A DNA stretch of 64,000 bases from Monomorium pharaonis (lineage: Eukaryota; Arthropoda; Insecta; Hymenoptera; Formicidae), in the NCBI RefSeq assembly GCF_013373865.1, contig NC_050467.1, positions 25,194,996 through 25,258,995 on the forward strand, given 5' to 3'. Positions 11,136 to 23,060 of this stretch are shown here, in pieces (the first letter of the stretch is position 1; each line of letters opens with the position of its first letter). The notes under the pieces are model-generated. The model had not been told where the DNA came from. It made no database searches and was given only the letters and a program-made list of their open reading frames with translations. The translations under genes were made by a program, and so were the position numbers.

Positions 11136-11997
11136 GTTGCCCGAAACAAACGCGCACGCACTGTTCAGTATCCGGGCTGAAACAATTGTTGGCGACGTCG
11201 GCGGAGGCATGGGAAGCATGCAATTGCGACCGATGACGGTCGCTGATAACAGACGATCCGCACACGTGAGGTCACGTGGATTAGGTCCATTAAACGTCCC
11301 GCAAAGCGTATTATCTGTGCGCCCGCGCGCCGCTAATGTCAGGCAGATTAAGACGAAAGGGGAGTATAAAAAGAAGCGGACGTTATACCCGGCGCTAATA
11401 AAGCCCGCGGCTCACGCGAGAGTAAAATTTCTCGTGAGGAAAATGTCTATCGTATCACGAATCAGAATAACGAGGCTATTTCGAATTAATTAAAAATACA
11501 TCTGTGCGGGAGCGATACTTTCGAAAGTAAAAATTAAAGTCAAAAGTTAAAAGACATTTCAGTAAAATGTAAAGGTATATAAGACTCAAATAATATTTCA
11601 CTACGATATGATTACCCTTCTTCTTCTGCCTCTCCTTTTCTTCTTTTCCTTCTTCTTTCTGTTCGAAGAGAGAATTGCGCATCGATATTATACGGTTTAA
11701 ATTTGTAGGCAATGAATTTGCACGCGCGACTTAGCATAACATCGGGATTCGCCGTGTTGTCGCGTCCAACTGCCGAGCATTTGAATACGTATCAATTAAA
11801 TTTCCGACGATGAGGACGTACATGCGCCTGTTGAAAATTCGCAAATCACAGATCGCATCAGCTGATACGACTCGATATTCAAATTCAACCGGTGTTGTAT
11901 CGGGAAGGCGTAATAATCCGTCCGGAGGCGAATCGTCCCAACAGTTTCCAGGATGACTCCGTTAAGGAGCTCCAGGAGCGTATTTTCATCGTTACCT

Positions 11998-12001
<4 letters not shown>

Positions 12002-12078
<77 letters not shown>
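12002..12078. repeat. (TC)n microsatellite, 77 bp
   Basis: An uninterrupted TC repeat of about 38 units, the longest perfect dinucleotide array in the window. Pure polypurine/polypyrimidine mirror tracts like this can form triplex (H-) DNA. The length is likely to vary between individuals. Confidence 0.98.
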
Positions 12079-12081
<3 letters not shown>

Positions 12082-14174
12082 TCTCCGAAATCCCCGTGGC
12101 GCGACCATTCGTCATGCTTAAGTATACTAATGCAAGCGTAACGTATTAATAAACCGGGCCCGTTCGACCGCAGCCATAAATTCCTGTGAGGCGCGGGGCC
12201 CAGCGTCGCGCATACTCCGCATATGTGCGAGTGTATACATATCCACATACTTATGCTAATAACAGCCGAGGAAGAGAAAGGTGTAAGCCTTTTTCCCACC
12301 TGCTGCCCTCCTACGGCGCCCGGAACGTATAGGGCAGTCTCTCCTGTCTTTTGTCTGGTCAACGGCTCGTTTCTTTTCCTCGACTTGCGAAACGACCTTT
12401 ACCTTTCGACACAAATCGCAAAGACATCTTAATTAACACATTCTTGGGCGCGATTTTTTATTAATAACGTTAGACACGCTTCTCTGAACGTCCGACTTTT
12501 GTTCGGCGAAACAAAGCTCGTGATGGATGGTTAACCTTGTTACGGATTGTTTAACTTGTAACTGACATAAGAGAGTCGAGCGTGGAGATTTTAGTCGCAG
12601 ATACTGAGGGCCGCCGAGCCAATGAGCTCGGGATCAACCGAATCATTAACGGTGTAATGTGTAAGTGACGTAAAATATAGAGGTGTTTGTGAATTAAACT
12701 TTGACGCAAGAGAGAAATCCTATCTCTCACTTAATTTTCAGTGAACTCTGCTTTAACAGAATTTTAATTCGACGATTTCTTTACACGGAATGCTTGTAAT
12801 CTGATATATTAGAACGTGTCTAAGCGTCAAGTCGTTGATTTCTCTGTTTTCAGCTTGTCCGAGCTTTGACGTTTATTTGTGTAAAGTTTATATAACGACG
12901 TGTTACTTTGATTAAACCGTTAACGTCGAATCGGATTGAACATTTTATGTGTCGGACAAGAGTACGCGTATCTACTTCGCATCTCGAGAAATTCGCCGTC
13001 GTCCGTTTCCATTTCGGACGATTACTCCAGCGATTATTCGAAATCAATAAAGTATATACGCGAGATGGCACGGCGGAATTCGCCGTACAGCACTGGACTT
13101 TGCCGGGGCCCGCGTACAGAAGTGATAATTTCGTGATTGAATATATCGAAAGGGCCCCATGCTGAGTCGAACCCGTCCGAGGCGTCCGGGCCCCATAACC
13201 GCGAGCACACGGCTCGTACGCGCATATAACCGAGGCGCGGTCCGGATTGGCCGGTGGTAAGGCATACATACATTATAACGCCATTAAAATACTCCGAGCA
13301 AAACCCCGTGTGACTTGAACCCTTATTTTACACGGCCACGGCGTCGTGCGTGTTGCTGCATATTGTGTTAAACGTTGCGAGGATGTTGCGCGTCGATTTC
13401 CTTCTCACGTTTCGAAAAGTTTCGTACGTGGACCAGTCAATGACTTTTTGAAGAAATTTCTCGCGTATAATTATATTTGTATTAAACAATACGATTAGAT
13501 ATGTGAGATCTGTTGGACGTATGTTGCTTGTTGTCAGTTGGAAATAAAGACAAAAATTAATTGAAGTAAAAATTACGAAAAAGAGAGAGAGAGAAAAAAA
13601 GAAAAATCCCGCATTACATTGGCATTCTTTCCCGTCGTGTGATTTTCTTTTAAAAGCCTTGTGTCCACTGTTCGGCCATTAGTCAGTTGGTTGAATTGTT
13701 CAAATACGATTAATCAATTCTGTCTCCATTCGAGATCTCGGATTCGACTTGTAGTATCGTGGACACGAGGCTTAAGGATTCCGAAAACGTATTCGATACA
13801 TCTCGAGACGCATCTTTAACATGGCAGGAGTCTGAAGCGCGTGGCTGGAACCCCTTTTACTTTCCGCGCGAGGCGTCATTAGATTCCTCTTAGAGCGCAA
13901 TATCTCATATCGCCGTTCCCGCTGCGTGAATTCCCTCATACGAGGTGATAAGTATCGCCGCGATACATCACCTAAACAAACAGCTCACGTGGAGGACCGA
14001 TGGCGTCGGGGTAGTGAGACAAGAAGTGAGACAAACGGATCGGGGCGAGAGACGGGGGACAGCAGGGAAGAACGAGGGACCGGCACGGTTCTATCCTGGC
14101 GTTCGGTGGGCCCCATAGCCGAGAGAGACATCCATCGCTACCGCGGGGGGTCCGCGGAGTAATTGTCTGCTGAA

Positions 14175-14195
14175 CACACCGGCCAATCCGGTGTG
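14175..14195. repeat. Hairpin, 8-bp stem
   Basis: CACACCGG, loop CCAAT, CCGGTGTG. It lies at the junction of a CpG-rich block and the long AT-rich block that follows. Confidence 0.88.
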
Positions 14196-15062
14196 CCGGC
14201 TCGACCCTTTAGATTAATACCAAACCAAAATTCTTACCAGTGGCTCTCACTAGATCTCTCCCTATTATGTGAAAGTAACATCATTATGTTATCTTTAAGG
14301 GTAATCAAAGCGGTTAGGTATGGCTTAATAAATTATGAAGTTTATATTTGCAGAAAATTTCCAATTAATAAGATTTTTATTAATATTTCTTGTTGAATGT
14401 TTCAACATAATAAACTTACTCTGTAAATTGCACCATAAGCTTGAATAGTTTCTAATATAATATATAAAATATATTTATATATAAATATATAGTATAATTT
14501 TCATTTATCTTAACGTTTGAATAATTCAGCCAATAATAAACATGTCAAAAAAAATCTAAAACAAAGAGAGAACTTATAATATCATAAGCTTAATATTTTA
14601 ATAAAGAATCAAAAAATTGAATAAAAGAAAGTTATATATATATTCCCAAAAAATGTAAGTAGCATTTTTTTTACGTATGTGAGATTAATAGTTGTGTAAA
14701 GAAGATTAATGTATAATTTCGAACTCTAACTGCAGTGCATGGTTGTAATTCTGCCGATTTATTCAATAGTCATCGTTGCTTAATCGCAATCGATGAGCTC
14801 GTTAACAGCGCGATTATATTCATTAATGATGCGTGCAGTTACTACGCGACTTCAAATTAACGATAATGTGAATTCAATTGAATGTCCACAGTCATCATTA
14901 TTGAGATGTTCTTTATTTGCTTTCTCTAAATATCATTAAACAAATATAATCCCTGTATCTTATTCATTAAAATATTAAAGTCAATAAGTATATATAATAG
15001 TTCTAATCAGGCTTTGGTTATTTATTGACACAATTTTCTGCAATGCATTTGTTTACATTTAT

Positions 15063-15076
15063 ATTTCAATTGAAAT
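15063..15076. repeat. 14-bp perfect palindrome
   Basis: ATTTCAATTGAAAT in AT-rich DNA. At this length chance is a fair explanation. Confidence 0.85.
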
Positions 15077-16506
15077 TAATTTATTTGTTAAAATAATTCC
15101 GTGAAAAATTTTTTGCATAATTAAGATTATTTAAACATAGTTATTGAAAGAGGCACTAAATAATTAACTATATAGATATCTTATTGTAAAACATAAATTT
15201 TAAACACATATTCTAAACATATGATCAAATGTCATAAAAAATTCTTTTGCATGCTTTATACGAGTATAGACATGAAAAAATCTCACGCTAAATTAAAAAT
15301 CTTGCAGATTACAAATTCGCACGTGTAACGAATTTGAGCACCAGCGGGATCGAAGGCGTGCCGAAGGACATCGTGGATAAGCGATTTAATGCGGACAAAT
15401 AGTATTGTAAGATCCTGCTAACACCACGGAATATTACCATAAGACATACGTCCAGCCAACTTCCACAGGTTCACGAAGGTAACGTTCAGAACGCAATATT
15501 TATGCATTTATATATTCACACGTGTGCTGCAACGGTGCCCCCGTCGAGCAGATATTGGTATTTATATATTTTATGGTGTCTACAGAAAGAGAGACAAAGT
15601 CTGTAGTGTATACATATACATACATGCGGTCGGGGCCTTGTGTTCACAACTGCCCGCGAGGCGAGAACTTACTGGCTCACAATTAATCCGCCATTATGTA
15701 CCATAAGTAATGCGTAAAAACTTATTATTCGAGATTTATGAAATCCATCTGGTGGTATTAACAAGATTAATTTTTATGGACAATCTTGTTGAATTTTGAG
15801 CAATGAACTTTTTTATGGGTTTCTCTCTCCTCTCCTTCCCTTTGTGATTCGCGTTTAAATCCTTCCCTCGAGGAACCACCCCCACGAATAAGAGACGCTT
15901 AGTTGAGCGCGTCATGTGCATCGTATGGCGCTCACATGGTTTACTTTGTGAAGGCGTAATTGCATGATTTAAGAGCGACGTTCTGTTGGTTCGAGTTTCT
16001 TGCTTGCCAGTTAGTAGATTAATCACGCGAGGTTAATCCTTACTTTTTATCCACACAATCTTGCGAAACAGAGAATTACAACTCTCACGCGCGCGTTTCT
16101 TTGAAATAAGAATATTTCAAGTGAACATATATGTAAGGTAAATGTCTCAATAATTGATCAGTTAAGCTTGGGAGATAATTTTTTCGATTATTTGAAGTGT
16201 GGGATAAATATAATGCTTGATTTGTTTTGTCTCTCTAAAAGATTGTATTATTTTGAACTAATTTCTAATCTTGAATGAATTATTTTGAACTAAAGTCTTT
16301 TTAAATGGTAAAGGAAAATTGGGCGGTATTATATTTTCTTTATTATTAACTGATGTGTTTAAAAATAAAATAAAATAAAATAATTGAAAATGATTGACTA
16401 AGAAAATATTTTATAAATGTTTATTATATAACATACCATAATTTTTATAAGCTGAAATAACATTAAGTTTTGTGTAGAATCATAGAACATGTGATTTTAT
16501 TAATAT

Positions 16507-16535
16507 ATTGTTAGAATGTTAACAATGCTAACAAT
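16507..16535. repeat. Inverted repeat, 8-bp arms
   Basis: ATTGTTAG (16507-16514) and CTAACAAT (16528-16535), with a GTTAAC palindrome in the loop. Confidence 0.82.
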
Positions 16536-16600
16536 TTAATCATACCGTTTTGTTTCTAATTACCTATTCTTGTAGTCAAACATTGCGATGATACCTTCTT

Positions 16601-18560
16601 CCAGCCTTCGTATAATTGAAGGTGGAGGTGCATTTCCGCGGCTACCACCGCGAGAAACAAAGCGTGTGCGGCGAGTTGAATTAATAAAGCGTCGACATCA
16701 CGCTCGTCCAGGCCACCGTGCTCTTCGGGGAAGTTCGGGGAGACGTTAAAACAGACTGTTTACACGCCGCGGTGCGAGGGAACGGAAACGTGACAGAGGG
16801 ATACGCGCCGAATGAAGGATCAACCAATCGCATAGCCACGGTGAATGGAGTCTGTCGAAGCTCCGAGGGTGGACCCCGGGTTGTGCGAGAGGAGGAGGGA
16901 GGGGCCACTCTTCTCTCTCTCTCTCTCTTTCTCGACCGTGGTCACGGCTGGAGCGCGAGAGAAGGAAAGAGCAGGACGAACAAATGAGTACGATGAGTTA
17001 CGGCTCGGCGTAAATCTCGAGGCTAATGGCTGCCTAAACGCGAAACCTGCTGGCTCGCACTCGGGTCCTCTCTCCCCCTCCGGCGCGACCGAGAAATTTA
17101 ATAATCCAACTAATGGGCTCGCGCGGTGGCTTATTATAGTTATACGCGGCTCGTCTCTCCCCTCGATCCGGGCCGAGGATCGACCCCGACGAGAGGCGAA
17201 GGGGTCATCGATGGGATCTTATCTAAATCGTTTCGTTACTCGTCGAGTCTTGGCGATCGACCCGAAGCGAGACTCTCACCTTTCATCCCTACGTTCGTGA
17301 TTAAGTCCGGCGTTTCGTGACTCAGCATATTTCTGTAAACATCTCAAATTTCGTCAATTACAACCGAGAAAATATACTTCTCGAAATTATAATGATACCC
17401 AAGAACACGAGAAATTACACTTTACAAAGCGACTTCGAGCGACAATGATCGATCATTACGTCAGACAGCAATGATAATGTTGAAATCAGAACTGATGTAT
17501 TTAATTCAAAGCCTATTTGTCGGGATTAATTTGCATTGCAAAGGTCAAAGATTGAAGAGATCGATTGTGCTAACCTCCGTGCCGGTTCAGGTAGACGATT
17601 GAGAATAAAATAGAAGTGCCGAGCGGAATTCGCCGTGGGGCTGCATTAAGATGATTTCCTGGAGAAAAGGACGCCTCCGCAGGTTGGAGACACGAACGTT
17701 TCTTTGGGCCCCAAGAGGATTTTTAAACGATCCTCATCGAGGACGTCGACGGGCAAAGGGAGGCCGGGGATGGGGCCCCAGCGTGCGGGCTGTAAATCAG
17801 GTCGGCGAACATTTACGGGGGTTTTTGGGGAATGTTGAACAAACAATTGACGGTTAATAAAGCGCCGTGCACACCACGGGACGCCACGTGGGAAGGGATC
17901 GGATTAAGTCGCGCGAGGCATAGATCCGTATCGTTTCCATGGATCCGTTCGCGCGTGGACCAATAAGATTCGCTTTTTACGTTCGTTTAGCCGCGCTAAA
18001 GACGCTCCGTTTCGACGAACACGGATCGCGTTACAATCTGAAATTTAACGCACAGCGGGCATAAAGTATCGGCGATCGAAATCCTCGCCGCCACTTCTCG
18101 TTCGCTGCTTAATCGGTAAGGCGCTGCGACGTCGCAAATTACGCTTTTTAAAGCGTAAGGTCGAAATCTTTTTCGATATGTCGTTTCATCTGTGCGCAAC
18201 AGTAGCACAACGGAGTTTTATTATGGCGAAGATGATAAGTAGAATGACTCAATGACAAGTGCGTGTTACTTTCGAGCGAGGCTATTTTTTAACGGAATTA
18301 TCTTTTGCTTGTTTGTCAACCATAAATCCTCGCGGAATCAAGTTACTTCGTTTTTATAACGTTGTAAGGCCAATAATAATAATAATAATAATAAAAATAA
18401 TAAACTTGAGCTTTGGAGATGAGGAATGTGGGAAGGAATGAAATTCTCGGTATTGATGTGTAGGAAACATGAATCTAAAACGAATTCGAAGCTCCCGTAC
18501 CCTCGCTCCTTCGACGGGAGTGAATAGCACGAACCAGTTTTTTCGGGGCCCATGAAATAT
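16601..18560. other. CpG-rich block, no recognisable gene
   Basis: CpG-rich DNA at 16600-17330 and 17570-18210 with an AT-richer spacer between. Pyrimidine-rich (CT) patch at 16906-16932. Frames up to 151 codons (16845-17300, + strand) are low in protein character. GCGGAATTCGCCGT occurs near 17624 and also near 13074. An (AAT)n tract lies at 18372. Confidence 0.6.
18372..18403. repeat. (AAT)n microsatellite
   Basis: About ten AAT units with one AAA interruption near the end. Confidence 0.96.
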
Positions 18561-19839
18561 CTCGCGGGACCCCTAGGTGTCGGTAAGAAATTAACGGCCG
18601 TGGTAAAACGTCCGGTTTATTAAATGGGAAATAAGATTGTCATAATTTATAATTTAATAAGAGACCTAAAGAGGCTCATTAGGAAGCGCACAGTTTCTAA
18701 AATGGTGTCATGTTTATTACGACCAGTTTTGCACGGGCTTATGTAAGACTAAATCATAGGTTGAAAAAATAAAAAAAAAGATTGCATCGAAATGTCAACA
18801 ATTTATATTACGTATTTATTTTAAAAAATATACATGAAGAGTATGCATTTTATATATTTTTTTGTTAATATACTGAAATAATCAGAAAATACATATTATT
18901 GGCGGACGTCTCCGAAAATGTTCTATTGTTTAATAGCTTGTTTGAAAATTGTTAGAACATATAGATAATTATGTGAGATAAGTTCACACGGATATTTACT
19001 CCAAATATGGACGTAAGTCGCGTAATGAGTGCTTCGCACTTTGAAAGGAATGTGCTCGCTAATTACATAACGGGTAGTTCATAACTTTCCTTAAACTACA
19101 TTGCGACTTTTTTTGTGCTCCACATTGTAGGACGTTAATTATTTAAGCGCGACGTCGTGGCGATGCAAATGTCTTGACGTAAACGTTTTAACGACGTCGT
19201 CCGCGGAAGAAAGGGGAGCGAACTCTTCCCACCCTGGGCGAGCTTTATTTACATCGCTGTTGTATAACCCGCTTCTGTGGAAAGAGGTCCGAAAAGGGAG
19301 ACGAGACCAGGGGTAAGCGGAGGGAAATACCAAGTAAGGGAGAGGGGGCGGGCTCTCGGTTCACCATAAATGCCCGTTTATTACTGCGGCAATATTACCG
19401 TCCACTCAAGGGCCGCGCGCGTTTTATAGGTAATAACTCATTTGGGAATTAGGCTCTTTAACACAAAGCCCTCAGTTTTCGATAAGCATCTCCCGGTGCT
19501 CCGGGTATAACCGGAGAAAATGAGAAACCCCCTTCGTATAATGTCTCGGTTTAGATCAACCGAGTCGGCCACTATTTACACACGTAACACGTTTGTATAA
19601 CGCGCGCGCTCTTGTAACGAGTTGCGATGTATAACGGCGGTGGGTAGTCTATCGACCTTTTACAACCGGGTCTCCTTTCGGCAGTCTCCTTCCGTCGGTT
19701 TTTCTCAGCTAATGTCCGCCTTTAAACGGGGCTATCGTGATACGCCGTCGTTTCGACTTCTGACGGATAACTATCGTGGGCAACGCGGACGAATGGAATC
19801 TGATTGTGAGGTTTATGATCCCCGGAGAGAAAGGGAGGA

Positions 19840-19884
<45 letters not shown>

Positions 19885-20000
19885 GTTTATAGAAACCTCG
19901 TGTGAATTGTTACAGCGTCATCGATCATTCTAAAGTTCCTGCGGAACTGCCGCTCGCCGTCATTAATTTTCTGACGCAATCATCGAACTGCGTTTGTGTA
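18561..20000. other. AT-rich spacer then CpG-rich DNA with a GA tract
   Basis: AT-rich from about 18610 to 19000, CpG-rich from 19010 to 19800, then the (GA)n tract. The 103-codon frame at 19622-19933 (+, GTG or TTG type start) ends in the Arg-Glu readout of the repeat. No gene recognised. Confidence 0.65.
19843..19881. repeat. (GA)n microsatellite, about 39 bp
   Basis: Uninterrupted GA repeat preceded by a purine-rich lead-in from 19825. Confidence 0.97.
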
Positions 20001-20679
20001 CACTGTTGTAAATTATGGTATCTAGATTTAGTTGTTAATATAAATGATACCGTCGCTCTTCTTACATCGTTATTAAATTAATATAGCGATTCGCAAGTAA
20101 ATAATCATTGGAGATAATTTTTTTTTAACGGAGACTGCTAAACAATTTAACAATACCGTTATAACCGAATTTACCAGTGGTAATAATAACTTCCAATTGA
20201 CTGCGAAAGATTGATGATGTAAGGATAAAATATTTTAATCCGGCCATTTCTCCCGCACGCTACATTGACTTTTAAGGCACGTGCACGAATCACAACAGTG
20301 ACCGTGAGCTTAAAAGTCTCTGGAGAGTGTCTAAGGCGAGCGAAATTTCGAAAGTGACCAAGCAGGATAATCACTACTATTATGAAGAAATAGAATGTGA
20401 GTAGAAAAACGATTTCGAGAAACTCTAAGCTAGCGGAAGATCCTAATTCGGTTATTCCTGCGGGGATGCATTCCAAAGGAAAGATCTATAAAATCCAAGA
20501 AGAAACATTGTTGCTATTGTTATAATATGCATCAAAATGACAACAGATTTCTCTAGACTTTAGATTTTTTTAAAAATATTGTATCTAATATATATTTCAC
20601 ACTAAAGTTTTTTTTCTATTAAAGTTTTTTTTTAGCCGATTGTAGGCATAGCTTTAGAGGGATTAAAATAATACGCATT

Positions 20680-20698
20680 ATTGTAAAAATTTTACAAT
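20680..20698. repeat. Hairpin or palindrome, 9-bp arms
   Basis: ATTGTAAAA, centre A, TTTTACAAT. AT-rich context lowers its significance. Confidence 0.85.
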
Positions 20699-22146
20699 TC
20701 TTCTGCAGAAATATAAGTAAAATAGTTGAAAATCCTTTTCTTGATAAATTTACATAAGAGAAACAAATTTTCTGACGAACAGAGTTTTATTGTGTTAAGT
20801 AGATATCTGAAAGCATTTGAGGAGGCTCGAATGATTTGAACGAGTGTTCTTGCACGAATCAAAGCGATTCGCAGGTTGATCTCTGAGTTCTGTTAGGGTC
20901 AGCGTACGAGAATACCTGTGCAGGATGGTCATAAACCGCAGAAGCGTGCATAAAGAGATATTCCACGGGGTTCCTAATCATGCGATCGAGTCATTGGTTA
21001 CGTTTTATCGGTTCCGCGAAAACGATATTGCCTTGCAGCCGATCGATAGATCAATCGTCCATGGCGATCACGTTGAACAGCTCTTGTTTACATACCTCGG
21101 TGGTGACCACTACTGAATTTGAAATGTTGCTTCCTACCTTTAGGCACGTTCTCGAAAAATACGTATTCGCTATCATTGCATCAAAAAAAAACTTTTATAA
21201 AAATAATAATAACAACTTTGTTGCATACAAGATTAATTTATGATAAGTGAGATATTTATAGATTTTGTAATTAAATTTAAATTTAATTATTTTAATTGTG
21301 TTTTATTATTATATTTTGTAACTTTAACTAATGTGTTTATCTCTGAAAAAAAATGGATATAATTTTAAAGGAAGACGAATGGAAAATTTTATAGCAATAT
21401 TTTTATTTTTAATTGAATAAATGATTAATTATTTAATTTGTCACGTGTAATTGCGGTCGAAGAGACAAAGCCGCTTTTATTTAGGAAAAACATCTTTACA
21501 TTAGTATATAAAAGAGAAAGAGAGAGAGGGGAAAGGGAGAGAGAATCAGTTTAACGTGATCGTCGAAGCAGAAAAGAGAAAAATAAGGGATTTCCAGAAT
21601 TGGAAGATATACTATTGAGCCCGAGATCAGTAGGTTAACTATACAAAACGCCAGTTAATCCGAATCTGTTATATCGGTGACCTGTCGGCTTAGATTAGCG
21701 TCCCCGCAGAAGTACAGACCACCAGGTGGACCAATGGTAACTGATCCCATGTCAAACGCACGGACGTGCTAGCTTAAACGTCTATCGTGTCCTTTTGCTC
21801 CTTTGCCTTTCTTTCTTATTCAAAGAATCCCTAGCTAAGAGGGAGAAATGCAACGGTGGGAATTTCTGAAATTAGCGATAATTCGCCGTCTTAAGACTTG
21901 ACTTTTTTTTAGAGTTGTCTATACAAATAAATTCGCTGAAGATAAGAAGTTTAACTACTAGTTTAGAAATAAACGTACAGCTATTTATTCCTATATCTTA
22001 CAAAAAATTAACAATGTTATTTCTCTTAATAGTAAAATATTTAAAAAGTGATTTCTAACTTAATGTGTTTGATATATTCCTTCTTCTATTATTAGTTAAT
22101 CTCTTTATTTTAATATTATTAAATTTTAATTAGCTTTTTTTAAAAC

Positions 22147-22167
22147 ATACATTTTTATAAAATGTAT
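22147..22167. repeat. Hairpin, 9-bp arms, 3-base loop
   Basis: ATACATTTT, loop TAT, AAAATGTAT, in AT-rich DNA. Confidence 0.85.
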
Positions 22168-22911
22168 TTATTTTTAAAGAGCTTTTGGATTCAACATATT
22201 GACTTAAAGTTAACATTAAGATTATCTCGAATACCCTTTAAACTTTAAAAGATTGTGTTCTAAAAGGTCGGAATTGCTGTGAACCTTTAACTTTTTGCGT
22301 GCACGTGAGAGCACTTCCCCCAAGACTTTCGCTTCAGTGGACGGGGGTTGAGTTTTCGGCGAAGTCACAAGGTGCCGCTCGTAAAACCAACATTAGCCGA
22401 CAATACCGGACCGAGGTGACGTTTCAATTCTGGGCCGTGTCTCCATTCAGAGTCAAAAACCGCAAAATCTTCGTCGCGCGACCCCTCCGATATCGAGCGG
22501 TGCATTATCCGAGAAAGCCACGAGATTTCCCGACACCTCTCGCGTTTCCTCCTCTGCTCTCTTCCCTCCCGCATCCTTTTGTCATCTCTGAGCCATACGA
22601 TGTATGCTAAAAATTATTTCACATCTGCACTCGCGTCGCGACTCGCTCGACAATAGGCCTTCAAAATATTTATTTTTTGGACCCGCGGTTCGCTCGGCCG
22701 AGCGGCCGATCTGAAAGGGGGACCGTTTAATCTCGTTAAGGGACGACAATGGACCAGACGGGACGCCGGGGTTTTGACTTCGAAGTTAAGAGTCTCCGAC
22801 GTCATGTCCTTGATCCAAGTCGCTTCCTACCCTCCAGCTTGTCCTCCGCCGGGCTTTTCCGGGGGCGGTGGGAAGATCTAATTTTCTGATTTGCCTCGAG
22901 CAGCACATGCA

Positions 22912-22943
22912 GCCAGGTGCGGTCGATGATTTTCCGACCTGGC
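22912..22943. repeat. Hairpin 1 of cluster, about 10-bp stem
   Basis: GCCAGGT then a bulged G then CGG on the left (22912-22922) pairs with CCGACCTGGC (22934-22943) on the right. The loop is 11 bases. Confidence 0.85.
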
Positions 22944-22984
22944 GAGATTACCATCGGCAAGTTGCATGCTACGTGGAACGCTTA

Positions 22985-23007
22985 ACTGCATTTGTGGAAA
23001 ATGCAGT
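22985..23007. repeat. Hairpin 2 of cluster, 9-bp perfect stem
   Basis: ACTGCATTT (22985-22993), loop GTGGA, AAATGCAGT (22999-23007). An 8-bp palindrome GCTTAAGC follows directly at 23010-23017. Confidence 0.9.
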
Positions 23008-23024
23008 GCGCTTAAGCACCTTGA

Positions 23025-23047
23025 GCGAGTCCTAATACTGGACTCGC
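23025..23047. repeat. Hairpin 3 of cluster, 8-bp perfect stem
   Basis: GCGAGTCC (23025-23032), loop TAATACT, GGACTCGC (23040-23047). Confidence 0.9.
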
Positions 23048-23060
23048 GTAGTTTCTGCGT

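Larger units (their letters stand above)
9501..11500. other. CpG-rich block with several small inverted repeats
   Basis: CpG-rich to about 10300, mixed at 10300-10560, CpG-rich again to 11450. It contains the (GTC/ATC)n tract at 9875, hairpins at 10340 and 10780 and a 20-bp palindrome at 10909. A frame of 142 codons (11065-11493, + strand) has no recognisable domain. A TATA-like GTATAAAAAG lies near 11360, but no initiator is seen at the right distance. Confidence 0.6.
11501..14230. other. Mixed to CpG-rich DNA around a long CT microsatellite
   Basis: AT-rich at 11470-11720, then mixed with the (CT)n tract at 12002, AT-rich at 12430-12480 and 12650-12800, CpG-rich at 12850-13430, mixed, and CpG-rich again at 13830-14220. 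The 188-codon frame at 11796-12362 (minus) is mostly the Arg-Glu readout of the microsatellite. GGGCCCCATA occurs at about 13192 and 14107, which may be chance. No gene recognised. Confidence 0.6.
14231..16600. other. Longest AT-rich block, gene-free
   Basis: About 2.4 kb of AT-rich sequence dense in stops on all frames, with TA-rich low complexity at 14450-14500 and 14630-14650. A CpG-richer patch at 15310-15690 contains only short frames. Small palindromes occur at 14869-14884 (ATTCAATTGAAT core), 15063 and 16507. No transposase- or reverse-transcriptase-like peptide was seen. Confidence 0.75.
20001..22260. other. AT-rich block with two islands of higher complexity
   Basis: Mostly AT-rich. 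An island at 20780-21130 holds a 63-codon ATG frame (20925-21116, + strand) that reads like ordinary protein but matches nothing I know. A second island at 21450-21780 is unusual for its position but lacks a recognisable feature. T-rich direct repeats (TAAAGTTTTTTTT) lie around 20600-20635. No gene is supported. Confidence 0.6.
22261..23060. other. CpG-rich block ending in a hairpin cluster
   Basis: CpG-rich from 22290, with pyrimidine-rich patches near 22540-22580. A 103-codon frame at 22299-22610 (+) has no known domain. The right end, 22912-23047, holds three short stem-loops in succession (entered separately). Confidence 0.6.

Noticed and set aside
11358..11368. Strong TATA-like GTATAAAAAG
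   Set aside because: No initiator at the right distance and no downstream gene recognised.
13140..13200. tRNA-like GGGTTCGACTC on the minus strand
   Set aside because: No A box, D arm or acceptor stem can be built around it.
21505..21550. TATATAAAAG followed by an ATCAGTTT initiator-like sequence
   Set aside because: The spacing (about 41-43 bp) is too long for a TATA-initiator pair, which is normally near 30 bp.
21712..21738. 27-base micro-exon-like segment between CAG and GTAACT, reading KYRPPGGPM
   Set aside because: Very short, with a weak pyrimidine tract and non-optimal donor; cannot be told from chance.
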